Of a stretch of DNA of 64,000 nucleotides, positions 37,577-45,085 are shown in pieces. The notes under the pieces were generated by a model. The model was not told the origin of the DNA. It did not search any database and saw only the letters and a program-made list of their open reading frames with translations. The first letter of the stretch is position 1. Every line of letters begins with the position of its first letter. The position numbers and the translations under genes were made by a program. The stretch is taken from NCBI RefSeq assembly GCF_003403295.1, contig NZ_QUWV01000045.1, positions 1 to 64,000 of the forward strand, read 5' to 3'. Source of the DNA: Komagataeibacter melaceti (GTDB lineage: Bacteria; Pseudomonadota; Alphaproteobacteria; Acetobacterales; Acetobacteraceae).

Positions 37577-38293
37577 TCAGGCGGAGCCGGGGCGGCAATG
37601 CAGCAGCATGCTGCCCACGGCGGCCATGTGCGTGCCCGCGCCCAGCACCACCATGACGTGCCACAGCGCGTTGGAAAAGGGCATGCCCTCGCGCATGTAG
37701 AACACCACCCCGATACAGTAGAAGACCAGCCCCAGCACCAGCAGGAAAAAGGCGGGCGAAGGCAGCATCCATACCCGCGGGTCGGGGCAGAGGAAGAACA
37801 CCCACGCCACGCACAGGTAAGGCACCACATGGAACCGGCGTGACCATGTGAAAAAGCACATCTTGGTCACGACCCCGGCCAGCGCCATGGCCCATAGCAG
37901 GGCGCAGAACCGCAGGCTGTTCACGCCGTGACCGCCCAGCAGGATGAAGGGTGTATAGGTCGCGGCGATGGCGACGAAGATGACGGACTGGTCAATGCGC
38001 TGCAGCCCGCCCTTGAGCCGGGACGGCGGGCAGAAATTATAGGCGGCGGAAGACAGGCACGTACCCAGGATTCCGGCGCAGTAAAGCACCGTGACACCTT
38101 CCTGCACCGTGGAGTGGGAGTGCAGCGCCGTATGCAGCAGCCACAGCATCCCGTATCCCAGCCCCACAACCCCCACCACATGCACCAGCAGGTCGGTCAC
38201 CCACTCGGCCGCGGAATAGATGGGAAAGCGCGTACGGGTCGTCATGCCGACCGGGATACTCCCTATTTCCGCTTTGGTCCGGTCCTGTATCAT
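37577..38293 (-). CDS. Hemolysin III / TrhA family membrane protein
   Basis: The 238-residue protein has seven predicted membrane segments and belongs to the hemolysin III branch of the PAQR/CREST superfamily. Features include SAAYNFCPPSRLKGGLQRIDQS (a Ser-His-type metal site is normally here), TYTPFIL and a C-terminal NALWHVMVVLGAGTHMAAV with two histidines. Family members are linked to membrane homeostasis rather than lysis. The start at 38293 is uncertain. It converges with the MFS gene, 24 bp apart. Confidence 0.85.
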   Translation of the reverse strand: MIQDRTKAEIGSIPVGMTTRTRFPIYSAAEWVTDLLVHVVGVVGLGYGMLWLLHTALHSHSTVQEGVTVLYCAGILGTCLSSAAYNFCPPSRLKGGLQRIDQSVIFVAIAATYTPFILLGGHGVNSLRFCALLWAMALAGVVTKMCFFTWSRRFHVVPYLCVAWVFFLCPDPRVWMLPSPAFFLLVLGLVFYCIGVVFYMREGMPFSNALWHVMVVLGAGTHMAAVGSMLLHCRPGSA

Positions 38294-38423
38294 GAATAAG
38301 TCAGTTTCCTCGCGCGTAAGAAAGTCCGCCTTTCCCGCATCTGTCCACCCGGCCCGCTGTCCGTTATGACAGGCGGGAGGCTTGCGATGCACGCCACATG
38401 GCTAAGGGGAAACGGAGGGAAAC

Positions 38424-38639
38424 ATGCAGGGGTTCTGGCCGTGTCTATGGGTTCTGGCCGCCATGGCAGGGGGGCACTTCCTGCTGGGGGTGAGCCTTAC
38501 GCCATGGCATGTCATCGGATTGGGACTGGCCGGAGTTGCCGGGTTTCTGGCCGCATGGGGCCTGTTTCTGGCCGGTGTCATGCTGCTGGCCTTCATTAGT
38601 GGCCTGCTGGAGCGCACGGGCAGCAAGATGCGGTGGTAA
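38424..38639 (+). CDS. Small two-helix membrane protein, unknown function
   Basis: The 71-residue protein is almost entirely hydrophobic, with segments at about 4-26 and 30-60 and a basic C-terminal tail (ERTGSKMRW). GGAGGGAAAC immediately before the ATG is a good ribosome binding site. No family is recognised. It stands alone and is followed by a hairpin shared with the convergent neighbour. Confidence 0.6.
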   Translation: MQGFWPCLWVLAAMAGGHFLLGVSLTPWHVIGLGLAGVAGFLAAWGLFLAGVMLLAFISGLLERTGSKMRW

Positions 38640-38685
38640 GGCGGCAGCCCTGATCCCCGCCGGGTGGCGGATGGTGCCTTTCCGC

Positions 38686-38711
38686 CGGAACAGGGGCTGC
38701 CCCCTGTTCCG
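38686..38711. terminator. Hairpin between convergent genes
   Basis: An 11-bp perfect stem (CGGAACAGGGG / CCCCTGTTCCG) closes a four-base loop between the stops of two converging genes. There is no T-tract, so termination efficiency is uncertain. Confidence 0.6.
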
Positions 38712-38722
38712 TGGTGTGGATG

Positions 38723-38974
38723 TCAGCGCGCCGTGCGCTCGCCCTTTACATGGGCGCACAGGGCCTGGATTTCGGCTGCGGTGACGCCTTCGGGGTTGTG
38801 CTTGGCCTTTTTGGCAATCTCATGCTCGGTGCCGGAGGCACGGCCATGTTCACCGGCCACATGCTCGGCGAGGGCGATGACTTCCTCCTTCTGCAGCAGC
38901 TTGGGCTCCTTCAGGCCCTTGTCAGCCAGCTTGTGCATGTGTTCGCGCGCGGCGGCGGTGGGTTTGTCGGTCAT
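38723..38974 (-). CDS. Small charged cytoplasmic protein, unknown function
   Basis: The 83-residue protein is rich in Lys, Glu, Ala and His and looks helical: AREHMHKLADKGLKEPK, EEVIALAEHVAGEHG and ALCAHVKGERTAR. It has no signal peptide. Possible relatives are stress-associated small proteins of alphaproteobacteria, but I cannot name a family. AGGACT stands upstream of the ATG at 38974. Confidence 0.6.
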   Translation of the reverse strand: MTDKPTAAAREHMHKLADKGLKEPKLLQKEEVIALAEHVAGEHGRASGTEHEIAKKAKHNPEGVTAAEIQALCAHVKGERTAR

Positions 38975-39146
38975 GATGGACAGTCCTAATCCTGTGGAAC
39001 GCAAAATGCGCGCCATTGTGTTATAACGGAAGACAGCGCACGAAAACCGATAGGGATGCACGGCGCCAGGGCATATTTCACATATCTGCCCCGGTTATCT
39101 GCCCTAGTCCCATCCGCAATCATGGACAGGCTTACGGATACAAGAC

Positions 39147-40400
39147 ATGCACGACACCACCCGGCCCGGTCCCGACAGCGCGCAGGTGCGACTGGCCCCC
39201 ACCATGACGCTGACCGCCGCGCAACTGCGCCTGAAGGACGAAGTGCTTGCCTTCTGCCGCGCCCACCGGGGGGATGAACATGCGCTGTTCATTATCGAAG
39301 GCGATGCGGGCACTGGCAAAAGCCTGCTGCTCAATACGCTGTTCACCGCCATCCAGCACGCGGCGCGCGGGGATGACGCGCATGACCCCCTGCATGGCAG
39401 CCAGAACCGGGTGCTGGTGAACCACCCCGAAATGATCAAGCTCTATCGCAACATCGCCCAGTCCCAGCCCTGCCTGCGCAAGAAGGATTACGAGCGCCCC
39501 ACCACCTTCATCAACCAGATGGCGGGTACCGACAGGCGCGCCGATATCGTACTTGTGGATGAGGCGCACCTGCTGCTGACACGCAGCGACCCCTACAACC
39601 GCTTCCGGCAGGATAACCAGTTGGCGGAAATCATCCGCCATGCCCATGTGGTCGTGATCGTGTTCGATGCGCGGCAGGTGCTCAAATTCAAGAGCCTGTG
39701 GGATGATGCGACCCTGGCCCGGCTGGTGGCGGGCTACCCGGTCGTGACCCGCAGGCTGGACCAGCAGTTCCGCATGCACGCCAATGCGGATGTGATGGCA
39801 TGGATACGCGCCCTGCGTGACGGCTGGCTGCGCCCGCTACCCGCGCCGCAGGAATTCGATTTCCGTATTTATGATGATGCGCAGGCCATGTACGAGGCCA
39901 TAAGGCAGCGCAATGCGCAATACGGCATGTGCCGCATGCTGGCGACCTACGACTATCCCTATACCCTGAACGGGCAGGACCATTTCATTACGGAGGGGCG
40001 CTTTCACCTGCGCTGGGACCGCGCCATGCCACAGGCCCGCCTGCCATGGGCTGAACGGCCGGACACGATTGATGAGGTCGGTTCGGTCTATACCATCCAG
40101 GGGTTCGACCTGAATTATGCAGGCGTCATCCTTGGCCCATCGGTCACGTATGACCCGGCGAAGGACCGCATTGTCATTGATCCCGCGCGTTATGAGGACC
40201 GCGCCGCCTTTACCGGGCGCGACGGCGTGGACAATCCCCCGGCGGTGATGGAACGGATCATTCTCAATTCCATCAACGTGCTCATGACCCGGGGGGTGAG
40301 GGGGCTGTATATCTACGCCAGTGACCCGCGCCTGCGCGCCCGGCTGATGACACTGTGGCAGGCCCGGCAGGAAGAACGCACGCCACAGGCCGCCACATGA
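39147..40400 (+). CDS. DUF2075-type P-loop ATPase/helicase, stand-alone
   Basis: The 417-residue protein is a superfamily-1-like P-loop ATPase of the DUF2075/Schlafen-helicase kind. Walker A is GDAGTGKS (52-59), Walker B is VLVDEAH (DEAH 138-141), FDARQ is a motif III-like element, and the C-terminal half has QQFRM and YTIQGFDLNYAGV. Relatives often carry an N-terminal GIY-YIG nuclease or sit beside a MazG-type gene and are suspected in nucleic-acid defence or repair. Here no nuclease domain or partner is visible, and the neighbours are small unknown proteins. Confidence 0.8.
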   Translation: MHDTTRPGPDSAQVRLAPTMTLTAAQLRLKDEVLAFCRAHRGDEHALFIIEGDAGTGKSLLLNTLFTAIQHAARGDDAHDPLHGSQNRVLVNHPEMIKLYRNIAQSQPCLRKKDYERPTTFINQMAGTDRRADIVLVDEAHLLLTRSDPYNRFRQDNQLAEIIRHAHVVVIVFDARQVLKFKSLWDDATLARLVAGYPVVTRRLDQQFRMHANADVMAWIRALRDGWLRPLPAPQEFDFRIYDDAQAMYEAIRQRNAQYGMCRMLATYDYPYTLNGQDHFITEGRFHLRWDRAMPQARLPWAERPDTIDEVGSVYTIQGFDLNYAGVILGPSVTYDPAKDRIVIDPARYEDRAAFTGRDGVDNPPAVMERIILNSINVLMTRGVRGLYIYASDPRLRARLMTLWQARQEERTPQAAT

Positions 40401-40410
40401 GGGCGAAGTA

Positions 40411-40650
40411 TCAGCCCTGCTGGCCGATCCGCTTCAGGTAGGGCAGGATTTCCGGCCCGGCCTCGATGGCGTGACCCAGAACGGTTTCGACCAGCGTGGC
40501 AAGACGCTGGGCATCAAGCCCCGCCAGTGTCACGCTCAGGTCGTGCTTTTCCTGGTCGGAGAGTTCCGGGGCCTGAATAATGCGCCGCTCCACGGCGGCC
40601 TTCATGGCGTCTGTGGTGAAGGGCAGGTCGATAATCTGGTCTTTGCTCAT
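40411..40650 (-). CDS. Small conserved-looking cytoplasmic protein, unknown function
   Basis: The 79-residue protein is helical and acidic-basic mixed (AVERRIIQAPELSDQEKHDL, AQRLATLVETVLGHA). It ends ten bases from the stop of the convergent DUF2075 gene. The ATG at 40650 is chosen because upstream in-frame codons look unlike coding sequence. No family is recognised. Confidence 0.5.
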   Translation of the reverse strand: MSKDQIIDLPFTTDAMKAAVERRIIQAPELSDQEKHDLSVTLAGLDAQRLATLVETVLGHAIEAGPEILPYLKRIGQQG

Positions 40651-40771
40651 GGCCGTATTCCCGTATGGATAAACTGACACGGCCATCGTACGGGGTGCGG
40701 GCGTCGGGGCCAACCGCCCCGCGCGCGATGCGGTTATGCAACAGCCATCACGATGGCGGCCCCGGCCATGA

Positions 40772-40960
40772 TCACTCCTGCTCCGCCTGTTCCTTTGCCA
40801 TGGCGCGATGCAGGCGGGCTGTCTGGGAAAAGCCGCGCATTTCCTGCGCTATGCCCTGACGTTCCAGCCCGCGCAGGCCGGTGGCGTACCCGATTTCCTG
40901 CTTGAGCTGACCCAGCACCACGTTGGTGCGACCGCGAAGTATTGTCCTGAAACGATCCAT
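40772..40960 (-). CDS. Small CsbD-like stress protein
   Basis: The 62-residue protein begins MDRFRTILRGRTNVVLGQLK and continues EIGYATGLRGLERQG. This resembles the CsbD family of small hydrophilic stress proteins, whose repeat contains a GKxKExxGxxTGxxxLExxG pattern. The match is by eye and only partial. No signal peptide is present. A 19-bp palindrome lies 41 bp upstream of its start, a plausible control site. Confidence 0.5.
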   Translation of the reverse strand: MDRFRTILRGRTNVVLGQLKQEIGYATGLRGLERQGIAQEMRGFSQTARLHRAMAKEQAEQE

Positions 40961-41000
40961 ATAAAAATCCCAGAAAGGGTAACAGGAAGCACCGCACTGT

Positions 41001-41019
41001 GTGCATGTCTGACATGCAC
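41001..41019. promoter_or_regulatory. 19-bp perfect palindrome (operator candidate)
   Basis: GTGCATGTC and GACATGCAC flank a single T. The near-zero spacer fits a dimeric repressor site better than an RNA hairpin. It lies 41 bp upstream of the CsbD-like start. Confidence 0.5.
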
Positions 41020-41045
41020 CATACTGCCAGTGAAATGCAACAGCC

Positions 41046-41110
41046 AATGTGGGGCCTGCCCACATTATCGGGTGGGGGCACCCATGGTTCCCCGGTTTCA
41101 GGTGCCGGGG
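41046..41110. repeat. Three tandem hairpins
   Basis: AATGTGGG/CCCACATT (41046-41066), GGGTG/CACCC (41070-41083) and CCCCGG/CCGGGG (41090-41110) follow one another closely. They could fold in RNA from either strand. There is no T-tract. Confidence 0.5.
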
Positions 41111-41225
41111 TTGTGTCGGGCATTTATGTTATAACCAGCGGTAAAGCAGCATTGTGGGCGTGCCCGCGCGGATATGGGTGGGGCGGATATTACAGAATTA
41201 CCCCTATATTCGTGCGGAATAACTG

Positions 41226-41255
41226 TTATAAATCAGTCCGGATATAAAATATAAT
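41226..41255 (+). promoter_or_regulatory. Candidate promoter for the HSL-type esterase
   Basis: A perfect TATAAT at 41250-41255 has TTATAA 18 bp upstream, inside the AT-rich part. It would give a leader of about 150 bases before the esterase. An 11-bp inverted repeat (41243-41253 with 41278-41288) overlaps the -10 box and could bind a regulator. Confidence 0.35.
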
Positions 41256-41410
41256 AGATAAGAAAATGGTATATTTTTATATTTTATATTCACCTATTGC
41301 AGAATGTATTTGATTTCGATCATGGTTGTTCATGCCGGTGTGCCAGACGGTTCCGTGGATCGAAACGGCCCGGACAGGTCCGTTTCTGATATAAGAGGAC
41401 CGTATTCACT

Positions 41411-42367
41411 ATGCCCAAAAACGTCGTAAACCCCGAGTTTCTGCCCATTCTGGAAAAAATGCCCTCCTTTGACGGGCTGTCGGGCCGTTCGCTGCCCGAA
41501 GTACGCGAAATTTTCCTGACATCCGTGCGGCTGATCGAAGGGCGACCGCTGCCCGACGTTGAAACGCAGGAAGTCTATGTGCCCGGCCCCGCGGGTGCGC
41601 CGGATGTGCGGGTCGTGACCTACCGCCCGCGTGAACGCCGCCCGAACGCACCGGCCATGGTCTATATCCATGGTGGTGGCCTTGTTTCCGGCCACCCGGA
41701 AGTCGATGACCCCAAATGCCAGCTTCTGGCCAGCAAGATGGGCTTTGTCATTGTCTCGGTCGATTACCGCCTGGCGCCGGAGGTCAAGTATCCCGGTGCG
41801 ATCGAGGACTGTTACGCCGTGCTCAAGTGGGTGCATGAAAATGCACAGACGCTGGGCATCAACCGGCAGAAGGTCGCGGTCGCGGGTGAGAGTGCCGGCG
41901 GCGGGCTGAGTGCCGCGCTGTCGCTGCTGGCGCGTGACCGCAAGGAATACAGCCTTGCCTACCAGTTGCTGATCTATCCGATGCTGGATGACCGGACCGC
42001 GACAAAGGTCGATCCCGCACCGGATTTTGGCGAATTCGTCTGGACCCGTTCGGCCAATAAATATGCGTGGGAAGCCTATCTCGGCGCCTCGGCCGGTGGG
42101 GCGGATACGCCAGCCTATGCGGCTGCCGCGCGGGCGAAGGATCTGTCAGGCCTGCCGCCCACCTTTATCGGTGTGGGTTCAATGGATCTGTTCCTGTGCG
42201 AGGATCTGGACTATGCCCGCCGCCTGATGGCGGCTGGCGTCCCGACCGAGGTATCCGTCGTACCGGGGGCGTACCATGTGTTTGACATGTTCGTGCCCGA
42301 TGCCGAACTTTCCGTCCGGTTCATGGACAATTACTGCGCGGGCCTGAAGCGGACGCTGGGCCTGTAA
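41411..42367 (+). CDS. HSL-family alpha/beta hydrolase (esterase/lipase)
   Basis: The 318-residue protein is a hormone-sensitive-lipase-type carboxylesterase. The oxyanion motif is HGGG (87-90), the nucleophile is Ser161 in GESAGGG, the acid is Asp260 in GSMDLF and the base is His290 in GAYHVFD, so the triad is complete. No signal peptide is visible, so it should be cytoplasmic. AGAGGAC lies before the ATG. It stands alone between an AT-rich leader and a terminator, suggesting independent control. The substrate is unknown, probably short acyl esters. Confidence 0.9.
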   Translation: MPKNVVNPEFLPILEKMPSFDGLSGRSLPEVREIFLTSVRLIEGRPLPDVETQEVYVPGPAGAPDVRVVTYRPRERRPNAPAMVYIHGGGLVSGHPEVDDPKCQLLASKMGFVIVSVDYRLAPEVKYPGAIEDCYAVLKWVHENAQTLGINRQKVAVAGESAGGGLSAALSLLARDRKEYSLAYQLLIYPMLDDRTATKVDPAPDFGEFVWTRSANKYAWEAYLGASAGGADTPAYAAAARAKDLSGLPPTFIGVGSMDLFLCEDLDYARRLMAAGVPTEVSVVPGAYHVFDMFVPDAELSVRFMDNYCAGLKRTLGL

Positions 42368-42377
42368 CGGGTAAACC

Positions 42378-42399
42378 TCCGGGCCGTTCATGGCCCGGA
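42378..42399 (+). repeat. Hairpin just after the esterase stop
   Basis: TCCGGGCC and GGCCCGGA form an 8-bp perfect stem with a six-base loop, 11 bp after the stop codon and before the T-tailed terminator. Confidence 0.45.
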
Positions 42400-42412
42400 A
42401 ACGATCGAGCAG

Positions 42413-42441
42413 CCCCCGGCATGGTCATGTCGGGGGTTTTT
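42413..42441 (+). terminator. Rho-independent terminator after the esterase
   Basis: CCCCCGGCATG pairs with CATGTCGGGGG (one G-T wobble) around a two-base gap, followed by TTTTT. The remaining sequence to the tRNA shows nothing I can support as a gene. Confidence 0.8.
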
Positions 42442-42617
42442 CGCTTTTGCACCGGCGTGGAATGAACGAAGGGTGCGCGGTTTGCCGCAACGCAGGCCAT
42501 AGTCCGCCGTTCAGGGCAGGGGGGCATGCTGGCCATGAAAATGACAGGATGATGGGTCATGATGACCAACAGATGATCACCACCACGTAAAACCTGCAAA
42601 ATGTAGGGAGAAATCAA

Positions 42618-42716
42618 TCCTAACGCTGATGGTAGCGGTGGACGGATTTGAACCGCCGACCAAGGGATTATGATTCCCCTGCTCTACCGCTGAGCTACAC
42701 CGCCATCGCGTTAGGA
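42618..42716. repeat. 9-bp inverted repeat flanking the tRNA
   Basis: TCCTAACGC (42618-42626) and GCGTTAGGA (42708-42716) are perfect inverted repeats three and two bases outside the tRNA ends. In the precursor they can pair and extend the acceptor stem. Confidence 0.7.
42630..42705 (-). tRNA. tRNA-Met (CAT), elongator type
   Basis: The 76-base cloverleaf reads TGGCGGTGTAGCTCAG at the 5' end and ends in an encoded CCA. The acceptor stem pairs 7 bp (one G-T), the anticodon loop holds CAT flanked by ATCATAA, and the T arm has GGTTCAAATCC. CAT is shared by tRNA-Met and the lysidine-modified tRNA-Ile; the GCTACCA 3' end and overall similarity favour elongator tRNA-Met. The initiator is excluded because its anticodon stem lacks the three G-C pairs. 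Confidence 0.9.
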
Positions 42717-42879
42717 TGAGTGCGGAATACCCGTGCTCCGGGGGGAAGTCAACCCGTGTTTTGGCTTCAGGGTGGAAAAGGTCCGGTTGGGAGCGGATTT
42801 GTCATTTCCGCCCGATAGGGGGTACTACAGGAGCCTCACCCCACATTCGAAAACAACAGGAAAAGGCTACGCATCCTTT

Positions 42880-44109
42880 GTGAAAACTGAATTCCTTACC
42901 TTATTGACCCATCTGCGGCATCTGCTCGACTGGCTGCCCGGCCTCATGTCCTCCGTCCTCATGCTGTGCGCGGCGGGACTGGTGGCGGAAATGTTCAGCC
43001 GCTTCATCACCAAACTGATCCTTCGCATTCCCGGCAGCAGGCGCGGCGCTTTCGTGCGGTCGTTCACGCTGGCCATGCAGCGCCCCGCGCGGATCATGCT
43101 TGTTCTCCTGTTCGTGGGCACGGCCCTGCCGGTATCGGGCCTGCCGGCCGATATCATGCAGGATACGGCCCATGCGCTGGTGGTGCTGTTCGTCCTGATG
43201 CTGGGGTATGCGGCGCTGGTTGCCACGCGCATCCTGTCCGATGCCTATTTCAACCGGATCAATGGAAAGGATGACAAGGACGACATCCTGCTGCGCACGC
43301 ACATGACGCAGGTGCGCGTGCTGCGCCGCACGACGGACCTGCTGATCGGGCTGGTGACGGTCGGGGCCTCGCTCATGACATTCGAGCCGGTGCGGCAGTA
43401 CGGCCTCAGCCTGTTCGCGTCCGCCGGTGCGGCGTCACTGGTTGTCGGTCTGGCGGCACGCCCGCTGCTGACCAACCTGTTTGCCGGCGTCCAGATCGCG
43501 ATGACACAGCCGATCCGCATGGAAGACCTGATCATCATTAATGGTGACTGGGCGTGGGTGGAGGAAATCACGTCCACATATGTCGTGCTGCGGGTGTGGG
43601 ACTGGCGGCGGCATATCGTGCCGATTTCCTATTTTCTGGAAAACCCGTTCCAGAACTGGACGCATAATTCCGCCGCCCTGATTGGCGTGGTCTTCATCCA
43701 TGTGGATTTTCAGGCTCCCATGGACCGCATCCGTGAGCGCCTGCGCGAGATCGTGCATTCCGCGCCGCTATGGGATGGCAAGGAGTTCGCCGTGCAGGTG
43801 GCGGACTGCAACGCCCATGTCATGACCATACGTGTCATTGCCAGCGCGCGCTCGGCCATGCAGAGCTGGGACCTGCGTTGTGAGATACGTGAGCAGATCA
43901 TCGCCTTCCTGCGCGATGAATGTCCCGAAGCCCTGCCGCGCGACCGGCTTACGCATGTCGGCTCAATGTCCGGGCTGGATGTGATGGAGGGGCCGGGCGT
44001 GCTGTCACCACCGGTCTCACGGCCGCCGCCGGGCGCCTATACCGGGCCGCGAAGCGGCATGAGCGGGGGCGGCATGGCCCCCACCGATGGCGGGCAGGGT
44101 CACGGCTGA
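42880..44109 (+). CDS. MscS-family mechanosensitive ion channel
   Basis: Small-conductance mechanosensitive channels relieve osmotic shock at the inner membrane. The protein has four or five membrane helices; the pore helix region has ASAGAASLVVGLAARPLLTNLFAG, typical of MscS TM3, followed by the beta domain (DLIIINGDWAWVEEIT, RHIVPISYFLENPFQNW). A Pro/Gly-rich tail of about 50 residues ends it. The start is uncertain: a GTG at 42880 has AGGAAAAGG about 14 bases upstream, and the frame is open to 42733. It converges with uppP, 10 bp apart. Confidence 0.88.
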   Translation: MKTEFLTLLTHLRHLLDWLPGLMSSVLMLCAAGLVAEMFSRFITKLILRIPGSRRGAFVRSFTLAMQRPARIMLVLLFVGTALPVSGLPADIMQDTAHALVVLFVLMLGYAALVATRILSDAYFNRINGKDDKDDILLRTHMTQVRVLRRTTDLLIGLVTVGASLMTFEPVRQYGLSLFASAGAASLVVGLAARPLLTNLFAGVQIAMTQPIRMEDLIIINGDWAWVEEITSTYVVLRVWDWRRHIVPISYFLENPFQNWTHNSAALIGVVFIHVDFQAPMDRIRERLREIVHSAPLWDGKEFAVQVADCNAHVMTIRVIASARSAMQSWDLRCEIREQIIAFLRDECPEALPRDRLTHVGSMSGLDVMEGPGVLSPPVSRPPPGAYTGPRSGMSGGGMAPTDGGQGHG

Positions 44110-44119
44110 CCCGTTCGTG

Positions 44120-44959
44120 TCAGGACAGGTACAGGAAAGCCGCGCAGCCCGCGCCGATGCAGTACCAGCCAAATGGCCGCAGGGCCCAGTCCTCATGATC
44201 GCGGAAGTAGCGCATGAGGATACCCGTGCACACCAGGGCAACAATCGCCGCCACGATCGCGGCAATGACCGCCACGCGCATCTGCCCCGGCAGGGGCGGC
44301 GCATGCCGCAGCTTCAGCGCCTCCAGCACGGTCGCGGCCAGAATGACCGGCTGCGCCATGAGGAAGGCGAACCGCGCCGAATTCTCATGTGACAGGCCGC
44401 GCAGCAGCCCCCCGGCAATACATGCGCCGGAGCGTGACAGGCCAGGAAAGAACGCAAGGCACTGGAACAGCCCGATCACCAGCGCTTCCCCGAACCCCAG
44501 CGAGGCGAGGGGGCGGTCACTTTCGTGCAGCAGCCTGTCGCGCATCCGGTCCACCACCAGCAGCATGACGCCATTGAGTGCGAGGAAGATCGCCGCATAG
44601 CGGGCCGTGCCGAACAGGCTGCGGATGGCATGCTCGAACAGCCCCCCGATCAGGACCGCCGGGATGGTGGCTACGATCAGCAGCGCCAGGATGCGGATGC
44701 TGTCCATCTGGTAGGTCACGCCGTAGCGCCCCGTGGCGCCGGTAAACAGCGCCACCCAGTCACGCCAGAAAAAAACCAGCAGGGCCACGCATGTGCCCAG
44801 GTGCAGCATGACCAGCAGGGGCAGGAACATTTCCCCATGCAGGTCCACGGGCCAGCGCAGGATGGCGGGCACGATGGCCGCATGGCCAAGGCTGCTTATG
44901 GGGAACTGTTCGGTGGCGCCCTGAATGATCGCTATGATGATGGCCTGAAGGAGTGTCAT
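44120..44959 (-). CDS. uppP: Undecaprenyl-diphosphatase
   Basis: UppP (BacA) dephosphorylates undecaprenyl pyrophosphate to recycle the lipid carrier of cell-wall precursors. The roughly 279-residue membrane protein has the N-terminal motif IQGATEQFPISSLGH, in which the first acidic residue of the usual ExxxE pair is Gln, an allowed variant. The second motif is FPGLSRSGACIAGG. The ATG at 44959 gives the typical short N-terminus; a Met five codons earlier is possible. Confidence 0.93.
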   Translation of the reverse strand: MTLLQAIIIAIIQGATEQFPISSLGHAAIVPAILRWPVDLHGEMFLPLLVMLHLGTCVALLVFFWRDWVALFTGATGRYGVTYQMDSIRILALLIVATIPAVLIGGLFEHAIRSLFGTARYAAIFLALNGVMLLVVDRMRDRLLHESDRPLASLGFGEALVIGLFQCLAFFPGLSRSGACIAGGLLRGLSHENSARFAFLMAQPVILAATVLEALKLRHAPPLPGQMRVAVIAAIVAAIVALVCTGILMRYFRDHEDWALRPFGWYCIGAGCAAFLYLS

Positions 44960-45085
44960 TGTCCGCCTGTCCATGACGCAGTAGGATGGAAGTATAAGGA
45001 ACGGCATAACGCCTGATCCACCCCGTTCCGCCCCGTGGCGGAGACCGGTGTGGTGGTATGGAGCCGTATCGGGCAGGGAGCCAGC

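Larger units (their letters stand above)
40961..41410. other. 450-bp noncoding stretch with inverted repeats and an AT-rich part
   Basis: No convincing gene is present between the CsbD-like gene (minus) and the esterase (plus). The left part (41001-41110) has four consecutive inverted repeats. The right part (about 41190-41330) is markedly AT-rich against the GC-rich surroundings and contains a perfect TATAAT and 11-bp inverted repeats. Another 7-bp inverted repeat (GAAACGG/CCGTTTC, 41362-41386) lies just before the esterase start. Confidence 0.7.

Noticed and set aside
42390-42590. Small plus-strand frame between the esterase terminator and the tRNA
   Set aside because: It runs through the terminator hairpin, has no ribosome binding site, and encodes a His/Met-rich tail with no coding character.
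42630-42705. tRNA-Ile2 (lysidine-modified CAT) or initiator tRNA
   Set aside because: Acceptor and T-arm sequence resemble elongator tRNA-Met of alphaproteobacteria, and the anticodon stem lacks the initiator's three G-C pairs; tRNA-Ile2 is not fully excluded without a covariance model.
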